In this document: in pieces, positions 36,803 through 45,781 of the stretch
How the letters are laid out: each line of letters begins with the position of its first letter
Position numbering within the stretch: position 1 is the stretch's first letter
Assembly (NCBI GenBank): GCA_016699715.1
Contig: CP065007.1
Location: 1,612,001-1,676,000 of the forward strand
Reading direction: 5' to 3'
Source: Candidatus Competibacteraceae bacterium
GTDB lineage: Bacteria; Pseudomonadota; Gammaproteobacteria; Competibacterales; Competibacteraceae
Length of the DNA: 64,000 nucleotides
The notes under the pieces: model-generated
Told to the model about the DNA's origin: nothing
The model's input: the letters and a program-made list of their open reading frames with translations, nothing else
Databases searched by the model: none
Translations under genes and position numbers: made by a program

Positions 36803-36910
36803 TGAGTGGTGGACGCGTGGAGCGCCGAGATCGATCCCCCCGCCGCTGACACGGCGCCCCCCTGCAAAAGGGGGTTGGGGGATTTCCGCTCCTGAGTCAA
36901 CCACCACTCA
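36803..36910. repeat. Cloverleaf-like intergenic repeat
   Basis: Nested complementary arms: TGAGTGGTGG (36803-36812) with CCACCACTCA (36901-36910), and ATCCCCC (36834-36840) with GGGGGAT (36877-36883). Inside are two hairpins, CGCCG/CGGCG (36841-36856) and CCCCC/GGGGG (36858-36874). It lies between the converging hydrolase and aceB genes and has no coding content. It resembles small mobile palindromic repeats but could also serve as a two-way terminator. A simpler hairpin (AGCGCC/GGCGCT, 36756-36772) lies beside it. Confidence 0.5.
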
Positions 36911-36931
36911 TCGAGGAGAGTATGGATCAGA

Positions 36932-38530
36932 TCAATCCATTGCTTCGTACAACGGCAGGGTCAGGAACTCGGGGTAGTCCGGCGACAGACTCATTTTCTC
37001 GAAAATACCGGCCGCCTGCTCGTAGGTCGCGGTATCTTCGCCCTGGGCGGTGACGGTGGCTTTTACCTTGGCCAGTTCCTCGGGAATGAGGCCCTGGACC
37101 AGCTCGGCGGTAACCTTGCGACCATCGTCCAGGACACCCTTCGGGCTGACCACCCACTGCCACACCTGCGAGCGGGAAATCTCGGCGGTGGCGGCGTCCT
37201 CCATCAGATTATGGATCGGCACGCAGCCGTTGCCGGCCAGCCAGGAGCCCAAGTAGTGGATGCCGACGTTGATGTTGTTGCGCAGACCGACCTCGGTGAT
37301 GGGCTGCTCGGGTTGGAAGTCCAGGAAATGCTTGGCCGTGAATACCTCGTCCCGCTGCTTTTCCCACTGATTCGGCTTGTCGCCCAGCACCTTGACGAAT
37401 TCCTCGTGGGCGATGGGTACCAGACCGGGATGCGCCACCCAACCACCGTCGAAACCGTCGTTGGCGTCGCGGGTCTTGTCGTGGCGGATACCGGCCAGCG
37501 CTTTCTCGTTGGCGACCGGATCGTCCTTGATCGGGATCAGCGCCGACATGCCGCCCATCGCCGGCGCGCCGCGTTTGTGACAGATTTTGACCAATTGCAG
37601 CGCATAGGAGCGCATGAACGGCACTTCCATGGTGATCGCACCGCGATTGGCTAGACAAAAGTTTTTGTTTTTCTTGAATTTCTTGATGCAGGAGAAAATA
37701 TAGTCCCAGCGCCCGGCGTTCAGGCCAGCGGAATGCTCGCGTAGTTCGTACAGAATCTCTTCCATCTCGAAGGTGGCAAGAATGGTTTCGACCAGTACGG
37801 TGGCCTTGATGGTCCCCCGCGGAATGCCCAACTCGTTTTGCGCCATCACGAAGATGTCGTTCCACAGCCGCGCTTCGAGGTGGCTCTCCATCTTCGGCAG
37901 GTAATAGAACGGGCCGGCGCCGCGAGCGATCTGCTCCTTGGCGTTGTGGAAAAACACCAGACCAAAATCGAAAATGCCGCCGGAAACGCGCTGGCCATCG
38001 ACCGTCACATGTTTCTCATCCAAGTGCCAGCCGCGTGGCCGGATTTGCAGGGTAGCGATCCGGTCGTTGAGTTTGTATTCCTTGCCCACTTCATTGAGGA
38101 AGCTGAGTTTGCGGCGGATCGCATCGACCAGATTCACCTGACCCTGAATCTGGTTGTACCAGTTGGGGCTGTTGGAATCCTCGAAGTCGGTCATGTAGGA
38201 ATCGGCGCCGGAATTATAGGCATTGATGATCATCTTGCGCTCGACCGGACCGGTGATTTCGGTGCGGCGGCACTCCAGCGCCTTGGGCAACGACGCAACC
38301 TTCCAGTCGCCCTCACGGATGTGCTGTGTTTCCGCCAGAAAGTCGGGCATTTCGCCGGCATCGATCCGGGCCTGACGCTCAACACGGGCTTTCAATAACT
38401 CTTGGCGGCGCGACTCGAAGGCGCGATGCAGCTTGGCCACCAGCGCCAGGGCGTCGTGAGTGAGAACCTCGTCGAAACGGGGATGAAGTGGGGCGTTCAC
38501 TTGTACGCCAGCAGGTAGGTTCAGCTTCAT
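36932..38530 (-). CDS. aceB: Malate synthase A
   Basis: 532 residues, the length of E. coli AceB. It condenses glyoxylate with acetyl-CoA to malate, the second glyoxylate-shunt step. Motifs include YMTDFEDSNSPNW (metal and substrate), LQIRPRGWHLDEKHV, LPKMESHLEARLWND, ATVLVETILATFEMEEIL and GRWDYIFS, then VAHPGLVPIAHEEF and NNINVGIHYLGSWLAGNGCV. It is downstream of aceA on the same strand, but a strong terminator separates them, so partial read-through or a separate promoter is implied. Confidence 0.96.
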   Translation of the reverse strand: MKLNLPAGVQVNAPLHPRFDEVLTHDALALVAKLHRAFESRRQELLKARVERQARIDAGEMPDFLAETQHIREGDWKVASLPKALECRRTEITGPVERKMIINAYNSGADSYMTDFEDSNSPNWYNQIQGQVNLVDAIRRKLSFLNEVGKEYKLNDRIATLQIRPRGWHLDEKHVTVDGQRVSGGIFDFGLVFFHNAKEQIARGAGPFYYLPKMESHLEARLWNDIFVMAQNELGIPRGTIKATVLVETILATFEMEEILYELREHSAGLNAGRWDYIFSCIKKFKKNKNFCLANRGAITMEVPFMRSYALQLVKICHKRGAPAMGGMSALIPIKDDPVANEKALAGIRHDKTRDANDGFDGGWVAHPGLVPIAHEEFVKVLGDKPNQWEKQRDEVFTAKHFLDFQPEQPITEVGLRNNINVGIHYLGSWLAGNGCVPIHNLMEDAATAEISRSQVWQWVVSPKGVLDDGRKVTAELVQGLIPEELAKVKATVTAQGEDTATYEQAAGIFEKMSLSPDYPEFLTLPLYEAMD

Positions 38531-38595
38531 GGCTACTCCTGGGAGGGACGTTCGTTAAAAATAGGCAGGCATCATTTTATCGCGGTTTTCAAGAC

Positions 38596-38623
38596 AAAAA
38601 CCCGGAGGGTTCGCCTCCGGGTT
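38596..38623 (-). terminator. Intrinsic terminator after aceA
   Basis: On the minus strand ACCCGGAGG pairs with CCTCCGGGT around a short loop and is followed by TTTTTG. It lies 58 bases after the aceA stop and 66 bases before the aceB start, so it should reduce aceB expression relative to aceA. Confidence 0.8.
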
Positions 38624-38680
38624 GTCGTCCATCGCTGGGTTCCGTCAGCGCTCATCGGCGACTGGCGGAACCAGACCCAC

Positions 38681-39973
38681 TCAGTGGAACTGCTCTTCTT
38701 CGGTGGAGCCGGTCAGGGCCGTCACCGAGGAGACTCCACCCTGAATCACGGTGGTCATGTCGTCGAAGTAGCCAGTGCCCACTTCCTGCTGGTGGGATAC
38801 GAAGGTGTAGCCACGGTCGCGGGCGGCAAATTCGGGCTCCTGCACCTTCTCGACATAGGCGGACATGCCGCGTTTCACATAGTCCTGCGCCAAGTCGAAC
38901 ATGTGGTACCACATGTTGTGAATGCCGGCCAGGGTGATGAACTGATACTTGTAACCCATCGCGCCCAGCTCGCGCTGGAACTTGGCGATGGTGGCATCGT
39001 CCAGGTTCTTCTTCCAGTTGAACGAAGGCGAGCAGTTGTAGGCCAGCAGCTTGCCGGGGAAGCGGTCGCGGATCGCTTCGGCGAATTTCTTGGCGAAATT
39101 CAGATCCGGCGTACCGGTCTCGCACCACACCATATCGGCGTAGGGCGCGTAGGCCAGACCGCGCGAAATCGCCTGCTCCAGACCCTTCTTGGTCTTGTAG
39201 AAGCCCTCAACGGTGCGCTCGCCGGTGCAGAACGGCTTGTCATTTTCATCGCAGTCGCTGGTCAGCAGGTCAGCCGCTTCGGCGTCGGTGCGGGCCAGAA
39301 TGATGGTCGGCACGCCGTACACATCGGCCGCCAGTCGGGCGGCGACCAATTTCTGCACCGCTTCCTGACTCGGTACCAGCACCTTGCCGCCCATGTGGCC
39401 GCACTTCTTGACCGAGGCCAGTTGATCCTCGAAATGGACACCGCCCGCGCCGGCGCGGATCATCGATTTCATCAACTCATGGGCGTTCAGCACGCCGCCA
39501 AACCCGGCTTCGGCATCGCCGACGATGGGCAGGAAATAGTCCACGAAATCCTTGTGGCCCGGACCGATGCCCCGAGCGCACTGGATTTCATCGGCGCGCT
39601 TGAAGGTGTTGTTGATGCGCTCAACCACCGCCGGCACCGAGTTGACCGGATACAACGACTGGTCGGGATACATGGACATGTAGCTGTTGTTGTCGGCGGC
39701 GACCTGCCAACCCGACAGATAGATGGCCTTGATGCCGGCCTTGGCCTGCTGCATCGCCTGCCCACCGGTCAGCGCGCCCAGACAGTTAACGTAGGGTTCG
39801 TGGTTGATCAGGTGCCACAGCTTCTCGGCGCCCCGTTGCGCCAGGCTGTACTCGACTGGTACGTTGCCGCGTAGCCGCACGACATCTTCGGCGGTGTAGC
39901 CGCGCGTGATGCCCTTCCAGCGGGGATTTTCAGCCCAGTCTTTCTTTAGTTGCTCAACGCTGAGGTGCGCCAT
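38681..39973 (-). CDS. aceA: Isocitrate lyase
   Basis: 430 residues matching the compact E. coli-type enzyme. It splits isocitrate into glyoxylate and succinate. The catalytic loop KKCGHMGGKVLVP is intact, as are WQVAADNNSYMSMYPDQSLY, PIVGDAEAGFGGVLNAHELM and the C-terminal ending near EEQFH. The ATG at 39973 follows AGAGGA. With aceB it lets acetate or fatty acids be assimilated, consistent with the CoA-transferase and phasin found elsewhere in the window. Confidence 0.97.
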   Translation of the reverse strand: MAHLSVEQLKKDWAENPRWKGITRGYTAEDVVRLRGNVPVEYSLAQRGAEKLWHLINHEPYVNCLGALTGGQAMQQAKAGIKAIYLSGWQVAADNNSYMSMYPDQSLYPVNSVPAVVERINNTFKRADEIQCARGIGPGHKDFVDYFLPIVGDAEAGFGGVLNAHELMKSMIRAGAGGVHFEDQLASVKKCGHMGGKVLVPSQEAVQKLVAARLAADVYGVPTIILARTDAEAADLLTSDCDENDKPFCTGERTVEGFYKTKKGLEQAISRGLAYAPYADMVWCETGTPDLNFAKKFAEAIRDRFPGKLLAYNCSPSFNWKKNLDDATIAKFQRELGAMGYKYQFITLAGIHNMWYHMFDLAQDYVKRGMSAYVEKVQEPEFAARDRGYTFVSHQQEVGTGYFDDMTTVIQGGVSSVTALTGSTEEEQFH

Positions 39974-40088
39974 GTGCTGATCCTCTTTGAGGGTTATGTG
40001 CTTGGTTTAATGTCAGGCGAAGCGGTCGTAACAAAGACGCCTCGAGCTTGCCGCAAGACGCGGCGAAATCATGATAATCCCACTCGAT

Positions 40089-40103
40089 TTTCGTATTGCG
40101 AAA
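40089..40103. promoter_or_regulatory. 15-bp palindrome upstream of aceA, candidate operator
   Basis: TTTCG-TATTG-CGAAA, a perfect inverted repeat, lies 116 bases before the aceA start and just downstream of a possible promoter. It could bind a repressor sensing acyl-CoA or glyoxylate. No regulator is encoded nearby. The 313-bp gap between aceA and glk otherwise holds no gene. Confidence 0.35.
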
Positions 40104-40130
40104 CATACTGCACAACCAGTAATTTCAATT

Positions 40131-40160
40131 ATTCTAATGTGGCTATGCAGCATTTTACAA
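40131..40160 (-). promoter_or_regulatory. Candidate sigma-70 promoter for aceA
   Basis: On the minus strand TTGTAA (40160-40155) and TAGAAT (40136-40131) are 18 bases apart. The -10 matches five of six consensus bases and the -35 is weaker. The resulting transcript would run through the palindrome at 40089-40103. Confidence 0.35.
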
Positions 40161-40286
40161 GCGGATTACAACGACCGGGCGATCCGTCCCTCGCGAAAAG
40201 CACCACGGCGGCACGGGTTCCGCCGGCTTGCTAGAATCTAGCGATCATCGACATTCCATTCTCCCCGACCGCCCGGAACGACCGCG

Positions 40287-41246
40287 ATGCAAGAATCCCC
40301 GACTGGACCTCATGACCTGATCGCCGATATCGGCGGGACCAACGCCCGGTTTGCCCGGGTTGACACCCATCGGCGGCTGTACGCCGAGCAGACCCTGGCC
40401 TGCATCGACTTTGCCGGTCTGACCACCGCCGCCACGGCGTACCTGCAAGCAACCGGGGGACCGCGCCCGACCCGGGCGGCCATCGCGGTCGCCACGCCGA
40501 TCACCGGTGACTGGGTTCAATTTACCAACAGCCATTGGTCGTTTTCGACGGAAACCGCGCGACGGGAGCTGGGATTGGAACAATTGCTGATCCTGAACGA
40601 CTTCACCGCCTTCGCGTTGTCGTTGCCGCTGCTGGGCGCGGACGAACGCCGAGCGGTCGGTGGCGGCACGGCGATTGCCGGCGCGCCCATCGGTTTGATC
40701 GGAGCCGGCACCGGCCTGGGCGTGTCGGGCCTGGTATGGTCCGGCGATCGCTGGCTACCCTTGCAGACCGAAGGCGGTCACGTCACTTTCGCTCCAACCG
40801 ACAAGCGGGAATGGGCCATCGACCAAATTCTGCACCGACGGTTCGGCCACGTCTCGCCGGAACGGCTGCTGTCCGGGCCGGGGCTGGTGAATCTCTATAC
40901 GGCGCTGGCGGAACTGGAAGGCTGGCCAGCGGAAAATCTGACGCCCGCCGACCTCACCGAGCGCGCTTTGGCCGGTACTTGCCCACACAGTAGAGAGGTA
41001 CTGGACCTGTTCTGCGGGGCCCTGGGCACGGCGGCGGGCAATCTGGCGATCACGCTCGGCGCGCGGGGTGGGGTATATATCGGCGGCGGTATCGTGCCGC
41101 GCCTGGGCGATTTTTTCGACCGGTCGGCGTTTCGGAGCCGCTTCGAGGCCAAGGGCCGGTTCAGCGCGTATCTGGCGGCGATCCCGACCTGGGTGATCAC
41201 CGCCGCCAATCCGGCGCTGCGCGGCGTGGCGGCGGCCCTGCCCTGA
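40287..41246 (+). CDS. glk: Glucokinase
   Basis: 319 residues of the E. coli Glk group. LIADIGGTNARFARVD is the phosphate-binding start, with ILNDFTAFALSLPLLG, LIGAGTGLGVSGLVW and the conserved LQTEGGHVTFAPTDKREWAI. It phosphorylates glucose with ATP. It starts divergently from aceA and converges on phhB. In a glycogen-storing cell it would return glucose released from the polymer. Confidence 0.93.
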   Translation: MQESPTGPHDLIADIGGTNARFARVDTHRRLYAEQTLACIDFAGLTTAATAYLQATGGPRPTRAAIAVATPITGDWVQFTNSHWSFSTETARRELGLEQLLILNDFTAFALSLPLLGADERRAVGGGTAIAGAPIGLIGAGTGLGVSGLVWSGDRWLPLQTEGGHVTFAPTDKREWAIDQILHRRFGHVSPERLLSGPGLVNLYTALAELEGWPAENLTPADLTERALAGTCPHSREVLDLFCGALGTAAGNLAITLGARGGVYIGGGIVPRLGDFFDRSAFRSRFEAKGRFSAYLAAIPTWVITAANPALRGVAAALP

Positions 41247-41253
41247 GAAACCT

Positions 41254-41601
41254 TCAAGCCGCTGAGTATTCGTCCGTGTACAACTCGTTGACCTTGGCGG
41301 CCATGATGAAGTCGTTTTCGTGCAGGCCGCCAATCTTGTGAGTGTAAAATAATATGTTGGCGTACCCCCAGCCGAAGCTGATATCCGGATGATGCCCCTC
41401 GCTCTCGGCCAAGTCGCCGACCCGGTTGACGAAGGCCAGGGCGGTGGCGAAGGTCTTGAATTCGAAGCGCCGTTCCAACCGGGTGCCATTTTCCAGCAAC
41501 CGCCAGCCGGGCGCTTGCGACAACAGAATTTCGGCTTCGCCGGGTGTAAGGGGGGAGACTCCACCTTGACAGGGCGTGCAGCTCTTCCGGGACAGGTCCA
41601 T
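41254..41601 (-). CDS. phhB: Pterin-4a-carbinolamine dehydratase
   Basis: 115 residues starting at ATG 41601, which has GAGG at 7 bases. The family signature is EGHHPDISFGWGYANILFYTHKIGGLHENDF, split here as EGHHPDISFGWGY then ANILFYTHKIGGLHENDF, with three conserved His. It recycles the carbinolamine formed by phenylalanine hydroxylase and can also serve other pterin roles. No phhA lies in the window. It ends 7 bases from the end of the convergent glk. Confidence 0.92.
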   Translation of the reverse strand: MDLSRKSCTPCQGGVSPLTPGEAEILLSQAPGWRLLENGTRLERRFEFKTFATALAFVNRVGDLAESEGHHPDISFGWGYANILFYTHKIGGLHENDFIMAAKVNELYTDEYSAA

Positions 41602-41735
41602 CGTGTACCTCGCTTGCTGGTTCGTCGACAATCCGCATCTGGCGTTTTAGAGCGGCGAAACCTGGAAAAGTCCGCCAGAACGGGGCATTTCACTTATACT
41701 GACCGTCAAGTATTGACCGAAATGAGGAAATCCGC

Positions 41736-42332
41736 ATGCGCTACTCTTCAACTCTGGTCCTTGGCGCAATGCTGGCGGCCGGCGTTGCCTTCGCCCGAAC
41801 GCCGCCCGCCGCTGATGAGCAACCGGATGTCAGCGCCGAGGTGAAAGCCAGCCGCGCCGCCGCGCGACAGTTTGGTGGCGCGTTGAAGGAAGCACTGCAA
41901 GAGGCGATCAAGGCCGGTGGTCCGGCCAACGGCATCACGGTCTGCCACGACCAGGCCGGCCAGATTGCGACCGATCTTGGCTCGAAACTGGACATGATCG
42001 TCGGCCGGACCAGCCTCAAGATCCGTAACCCCGGCAACGCGCCCGACAACTGGGAACTCGCCGTGCTTAAGCAGTTCGAGGCCCGCAAGGCTCAGGGCGA
42101 GCCGGCCGACAAGCTGGAATTCTTCGCGGTCATCGAAGACGACCAGGGCCAGAAAACCTTTCGCTACATGAAAGCAATACCCACCGGCGCGCTATGCCTG
42201 GCCTGTCATGGCGGTAAACTCGATCCCGAAGTAGACGCCAAGCTGAAAGCGCTGTACCCAAACGACACCGCCCGCGGCTTCAAGGAAGGGGATCTGCGCG
42301 GGGCCTTCACCATCGCCCAGCCATTGCCGTAG
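41736..42332 (+). CDS. Exported haem-binding protein with Tll0287-like (DUF3365) domain
   Basis: 198 residues. The signal peptide is STLVLGAMLAAGVAFA. The mature part shows AARQFGGALKEALQEAIKAG, VCHDQAGQIA, SLKIRNPGNAPDNWE and a c-type haem site CLACHGG near residue 152. The final GDLRGAFTIAQPLP is typical of Tll0287-like domains. Such proteins bind haem in the periplasm and may sense redox state or carry electrons. nudJ follows after 10 bases on the same strand, which looks like chance adjacency. Confidence 0.85.
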   Translation: MRYSSTLVLGAMLAAGVAFARTPPAADEQPDVSAEVKASRAAARQFGGALKEALQEAIKAGGPANGITVCHDQAGQIATDLGSKLDMIVGRTSLKIRNPGNAPDNWELAVLKQFEARKAQGEPADKLEFFAVIEDDQGQKTFRYMKAIPTGALCLACHGGKLDPEVDAKLKALYPNDTARGFKEGDLRGAFTIAQPLP

Positions 42333-42342
42333 AGGGGACCGC

Positions 42343-42792
42343 ATGAACCCGGAATGGAGCCCGCGTCTGACCGTTGCCACCATCGTCGAGCGCGACGGAC
42401 GCTTTCTGCTGGTGGAGGAATACGCCGACGGCGAGGAACTGGTCTACAACCAGCCCGCCGGTCACCTGGACGAGCACGAAACGCTGGCGGCGGCGGCTCT
42501 CCGGGAGACCCTGGAGGAAACCGCCTGGGAAGTCCGGGTCGATGCCATCGTTGGCCTGTATTACTGGACCCACCCCAAGGGCCATACCTTCGTCCGTACC
42601 TGTTTTGCCGGCACCGCCCTGCACCACCATCCCGACCAGCCGCTGGATCATGGCATCCAACGAGCGCTTTGGTTGAACCGGGATGAAATCGCGGCGTTGG
42701 GGCCGAAGTTGCGTAGTCCGATGGTGCTGCGCTGCATCGATGATTATCTGGCCGGCAGGCGCTATCCACTGGATTTGTTCGACTACCTCTGA
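42343..42792 (+). CDS. nudJ: Nudix hydrolase, NudJ-type
   Basis: 149 residues with the Nudix box GHLDEHETLAAAALRETLEE followed by TAWEV, carrying the REUxEE metal ligands. WYVTTIVE-like LTVATIVERDGRFLLVEEYA and the C-terminal PMVLRCIDDYLAGRRYPLDL match NudJ, a phosphatase acting on thiamine and nucleoside pyrophosphates. In E. coli nudJ is next to mnmA and hflD. Here those two genes lie 9.5 kb downstream. Confidence 0.85.
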   Translation: MNPEWSPRLTVATIVERDGRFLLVEEYADGEELVYNQPAGHLDEHETLAAAALRETLEETAWEVRVDAIVGLYYWTHPKGHTFVRTCFAGTALHHHPDQPLDHGIQRALWLNRDEIAALGPKLRSPMVLRCIDDYLAGRRYPLDLFDYL

Positions 42793-42878
42793 AACGCCGC
42801 TCGGTCACCATTCCGACACACCGGCTTTGCGGCGGGCAAACTCGCGCCGAGCGCCGGTGCCCTACTTCCCCTTAAACG

Positions 42879-44243
42879 ATGACTCCCCGAACGGATCAGA
42901 ATTTTTCCCAACCCGGCGGCAATCTGCTCCGCGCCAAGCGGCGCATGGAGAAACTGAATCGCCAACGGCTGCGCCTGTTGCCGCGCGCCCTCTTGCTCGG
43001 CGTGCTTTCGGGCCTAATGGCGGTGGCTTTCGCGAAAGCCATGGATGCCGGCGACACGCTGCGGCTGTCTCTCCTCGACTTTGCCAGCCGTTTCGACCGG
43101 TGGGGAGTCGTCCTGTCCATTGCGTTTTCGGTCGTCACCATCAGCCTGGCGGTTTGGCTGGTCCGGTTCTTCGCCCCGGCCGCCGCCGGTAGCGGCATTC
43201 CTCACCTCAAGGGCGTCTTGCTCGGGTATCGTTCGATGGTCTGGCACCGGGTGCTCTGGGTGAAATTCGTCGGGGGGGTGATCGGCGTCACCGGCGGCCT
43301 CACCCTGGGGCGGGAAGGCCCCACCGTGCAAATGGGCGGCGCGCTAGGCCAGATGCTGGGCAGCCGCTCCCACAGCGATACCCTGGAACAACGCTCGCTG
43401 ATCGCCGCCGGCGCCGGTGCCGGGTTGTCCGCCATCTTCAACGCGCCGCTGGCGGGCGTGGTCTTCGTCCTGGAGGAACTGCAAGGAAACTTCACTTCAC
43501 TGGTGTTCTTCGCCGCGCTCATCGCCTCCATGACCGCCGATGTGCTTTCGCGTGGGCTCATGGGCCAGCATCCGGTGTTCCACGTAACGGTCACCGCCAT
43601 TCCCGATCTGGCCAGCCTGCCACTATTTCTGGCTCTGGGTATCCTGGCTGGCGTTCTCGGCGTCCTGTTCAACCGGGCGTTGTTGACCACCCAGCGCTTG
43701 GGCGATACTCAAAACCCACGGCTGCTGGCGGGTAAATGGATCTCCTGGGGTGTGATCATCGGCCTGACCGGATGGTGGATGCCGGAAATTTGCGGAGGCG
43801 GCCAGCCGCTGGTGGAGCGGATTCTGAGCGGGCGCGAATACATCGATCTCTGGACACTGGCCCTGCTGTTTGGCTTGCGCTTCCTGCTGACGATGGGCAG
43901 CTACGGCACCGGCGCGGCCGGTGGCATCTTCGCGCCGCTGCTGGTACTCGGCGCCCTGCTGGGACTGGGGATCGGCGAACTGGGCCGCGAGTGGTTCCCG
44001 CTGGTCGCGCCGGAACCGCTGACGGTCGCGGTCGCCGGCATGGCCGCCTATTTCACCGCCATTGTTCGCGCACCGCTCACCGGCATCGTGCTGATCGTCG
44101 AAATGACCGGCAACTATTCCTTGATTTTACCGCTGTTCACCGCCTGCTTCTCGGCCTATGTCATCGCCGAATGGTGGCCGGATGTACCGATCTACGAGGC
44201 GTTGCTGGAGCGCGACCTCGAAAAGGATATCGTGTCAAACTAA
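42879..44243 (+). CDS. clcA: ClC-family H+/Cl- exchange transporter
   Basis: 454 residues of membrane protein. The three anion-pathway motifs are present: AAGSGIPHLKG, GREGPTVQMGGALGQ with the external gating Glu, and GAAGGIFAPLLVLGALLG. The internal proton Glu is in VFVLEELQG. As in ClcA, it would exchange two chloride ions for one proton and help in acid stress. It has no C-terminal CBS domains. The ATG at 42879 is followed by a short cytoplasmic basic region. Confidence 0.92.
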   Translation: MTPRTDQNFSQPGGNLLRAKRRMEKLNRQRLRLLPRALLLGVLSGLMAVAFAKAMDAGDTLRLSLLDFASRFDRWGVVLSIAFSVVTISLAVWLVRFFAPAAAGSGIPHLKGVLLGYRSMVWHRVLWVKFVGGVIGVTGGLTLGREGPTVQMGGALGQMLGSRSHSDTLEQRSLIAAGAGAGLSAIFNAPLAGVVFVLEELQGNFTSLVFFAALIASMTADVLSRGLMGQHPVFHVTVTAIPDLASLPLFLALGILAGVLGVLFNRALLTTQRLGDTQNPRLLAGKWISWGVIIGLTGWWMPEICGGGQPLVERILSGREYIDLWTLALLFGLRFLLTMGSYGTGAAGGIFAPLLVLGALLGLGIGELGREWFPLVAPEPLTVAVAGMAAYFTAIVRAPLTGIVLIVEMTGNYSLILPLFTACFSAYVIAEWWPDVPIYEALLERDLEKDIVSN

Positions 44244-44488
44244 GCGGCGGTTGAAAGACGGGAATGCTGGTGCCTGTTTCCCGGGCCGGCGCCAGCCCCC
44301 AGATCGACTTCCTTGATCCGAGGGTCGCCGAGTGGTTCCCGATGGCGCCAGATAGAGCGGCCGTCCCGGTTTCCGACGCGTAGGCGCGGGTGGCGATCCG
44401 CGCGGGCACGGCAATCTTTGCAAAAGTTGGCAAGATCGGGCAATGTCAATAAAAATTAAGAGAAGGGCCTAGCAATGTTACGGCCCCT

Positions 44489-44521
44489 TTGGCGCCACTC
44501 ACTTCGAATTGGCGGCGCCAA
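44489..44521. promoter_or_regulatory. Inverted repeat upstream of the liv operon
   Basis: TTGGCGCC (44489-44496) and GGCGCCAA (44514-44521) form a perfect 8-bp inverted repeat 17 bases apart, 43 bases before livK. It may be an operator or a leader hairpin. The preceding 245 bases (44244-44488) hold no gene I can support; a 69-codon minus-strand frame there has no family resemblance. Confidence 0.3.
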
Positions 44522-44563
44522 TCACATAGATCCGTTTTCAACCCATCCTCAAGGAGTGCTTTT

Positions 44564-45703
44564 ATGGATTTTCCTTCCTTTCCGCGTGGCCTGTTGTCCA
44601 TGGTCCTTGCTGGCGGACTGAGCCTGAGTGGCCTGGCTGGCGCCGCCGAGACCATCAAGATCGGCGTTGCCGGTCCAATGACTGGCGGCTACGCAGCATT
44701 CGGCGAGCAATTCTGGCGCGGCGCCAGCCAGGCGGCCGAGGACATCAACGCCGCCGGCGGCATCAATGGCAAGCAGATCGAACTGGTCAAGGGTGACGAC
44801 GCCTGCGAACCCAAACAAGCAACGGCGGTCGCCAACCGGCTCCTGGACCAGGACAAGGTGGCGGCGGTAGTCGGCCACTTCTGTTCATCCTCGACCATCC
44901 CGGCTTCCGAAGTCTACGCCGACGCTGGCGTCCTGGTCATCACCCCCGGCTCCACCAATCCCAAAGTCACCGAGCGCGGTCTACCGACCGTGTTCCGCAT
45001 GTGCGGACGCGACGACCAGCAAGGGCCGCTGGCCGCCGACTTCATCATCAAGAAACTCAAGGCCAAGAAAATTGCCGTGGTGCATGATAAGGACACCTAC
45101 GGCCAAGGTATCGCCGACGCCATGCGCGATCGGCTGAAAGAATTGAAGGCCGACGACCGGGTGGTGCTGTATGAGGGACTGACCCGTGGCGAGAAGGATT
45201 TCAACGCCTTGGTGACCAAGATCAAGGCATCGGGTGCCGACACTGTATATTTTGGCGGCCTTTACAACGAAGCCGGCCCGTTGCTGCGGCAATTGCGCGA
45301 GCAGGGCTTGAAAGTCAACTTTCTCTCCGGTGACGGCAGTCTGGACCCGGCCATCGTCACCACCGCCGGCGGCCCGCAGTTCGTCGAAGGCGCCTACATG
45401 ACCTCGGTCCGCGAGGCGCGCAACATCCCCACCAGTCAAGCAGTCGTCAAGAAAATGAAGGATGCCGGATTCGATCCCGCCGGCTTCACGCTGTATGCCT
45501 ATGCCTCGCTGCAAGCCATCGCCGAAAGCATGAACGGCGCCAAGACCAGTGACGGCATGAAGCTCGCCAAGTGGCTCAAATCCCACACCGTGCCGACCGT
45601 GCTCGGCCCAAAGAGTTGGGATAGCAAGGGCGATCTCAAGGACACCAGCTTCTCGTTGTTCATCTGGGAACCGGACGGCACCTATAAGGAAATGCAGAAG
45701 TAA
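44564..45703 (+). CDS. livK: Branched-chain amino acid ABC transporter substrate-binding protein
   Basis: 379 residues from the ATG at 44564, behind AAGGAG. The signal peptide is LLSMVLAGGLSLSGLAGA. The mature protein is LivJ/LivK/BraC-like: IKIGVAGPMTGGYAAFGEQF, then INAAGGINGKQIELVKGDD, VVGHFCSSSTIPASEVY, AYASLQAIAESMNGAKT and a C-terminal SFSLFIWEPDGTYKEMQK. A Cys pair (DDACEP, GHFCSS) is positioned for the usual disulfide. It captures Leu, Ile or Val in the periplasm and is the first gene of the operon. Confidence 0.94.
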   Translation: MDFPSFPRGLLSMVLAGGLSLSGLAGAAETIKIGVAGPMTGGYAAFGEQFWRGASQAAEDINAAGGINGKQIELVKGDDACEPKQATAVANRLLDQDKVAAVVGHFCSSSTIPASEVYADAGVLVITPGSTNPKVTERGLPTVFRMCGRDDQQGPLAADFIIKKLKAKKIAVVHDKDTYGQGIADAMRDRLKELKADDRVVLYEGLTRGEKDFNALVTKIKASGADTVYFGGLYNEAGPLLRQLREQGLKVNFLSGDGSLDPAIVTTAGGPQFVEGAYMTSVREARNIPTSQAVVKKMKDAGFDPAGFTLYAYASLQAIAESMNGAKTSDGMKLAKWLKSHTVPTVLGPKSWDSKGDLKDTSFSLFIWEPDGTYKEMQK

Positions 45704-45781
45704 TTCTTGTCTCCCGGCCCTTCCTCCCCGCGAGGGAGGGTCACCGCCCTTTCCCATCCCGCATTGGGTAGTCCGATCCGC

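Noticed and set aside
36753..36977. 74-codon plus-strand frame across the cloverleaf repeat
   Set aside because: It runs through a structured repeat and into the antisense of aceB, with no coding features.
44240..44449. 69-codon minus-strand frame between clcA and livK
   Set aside because: No family resemblance or ribosome site, and it overlaps the clcA end. It is not reported as a gene.
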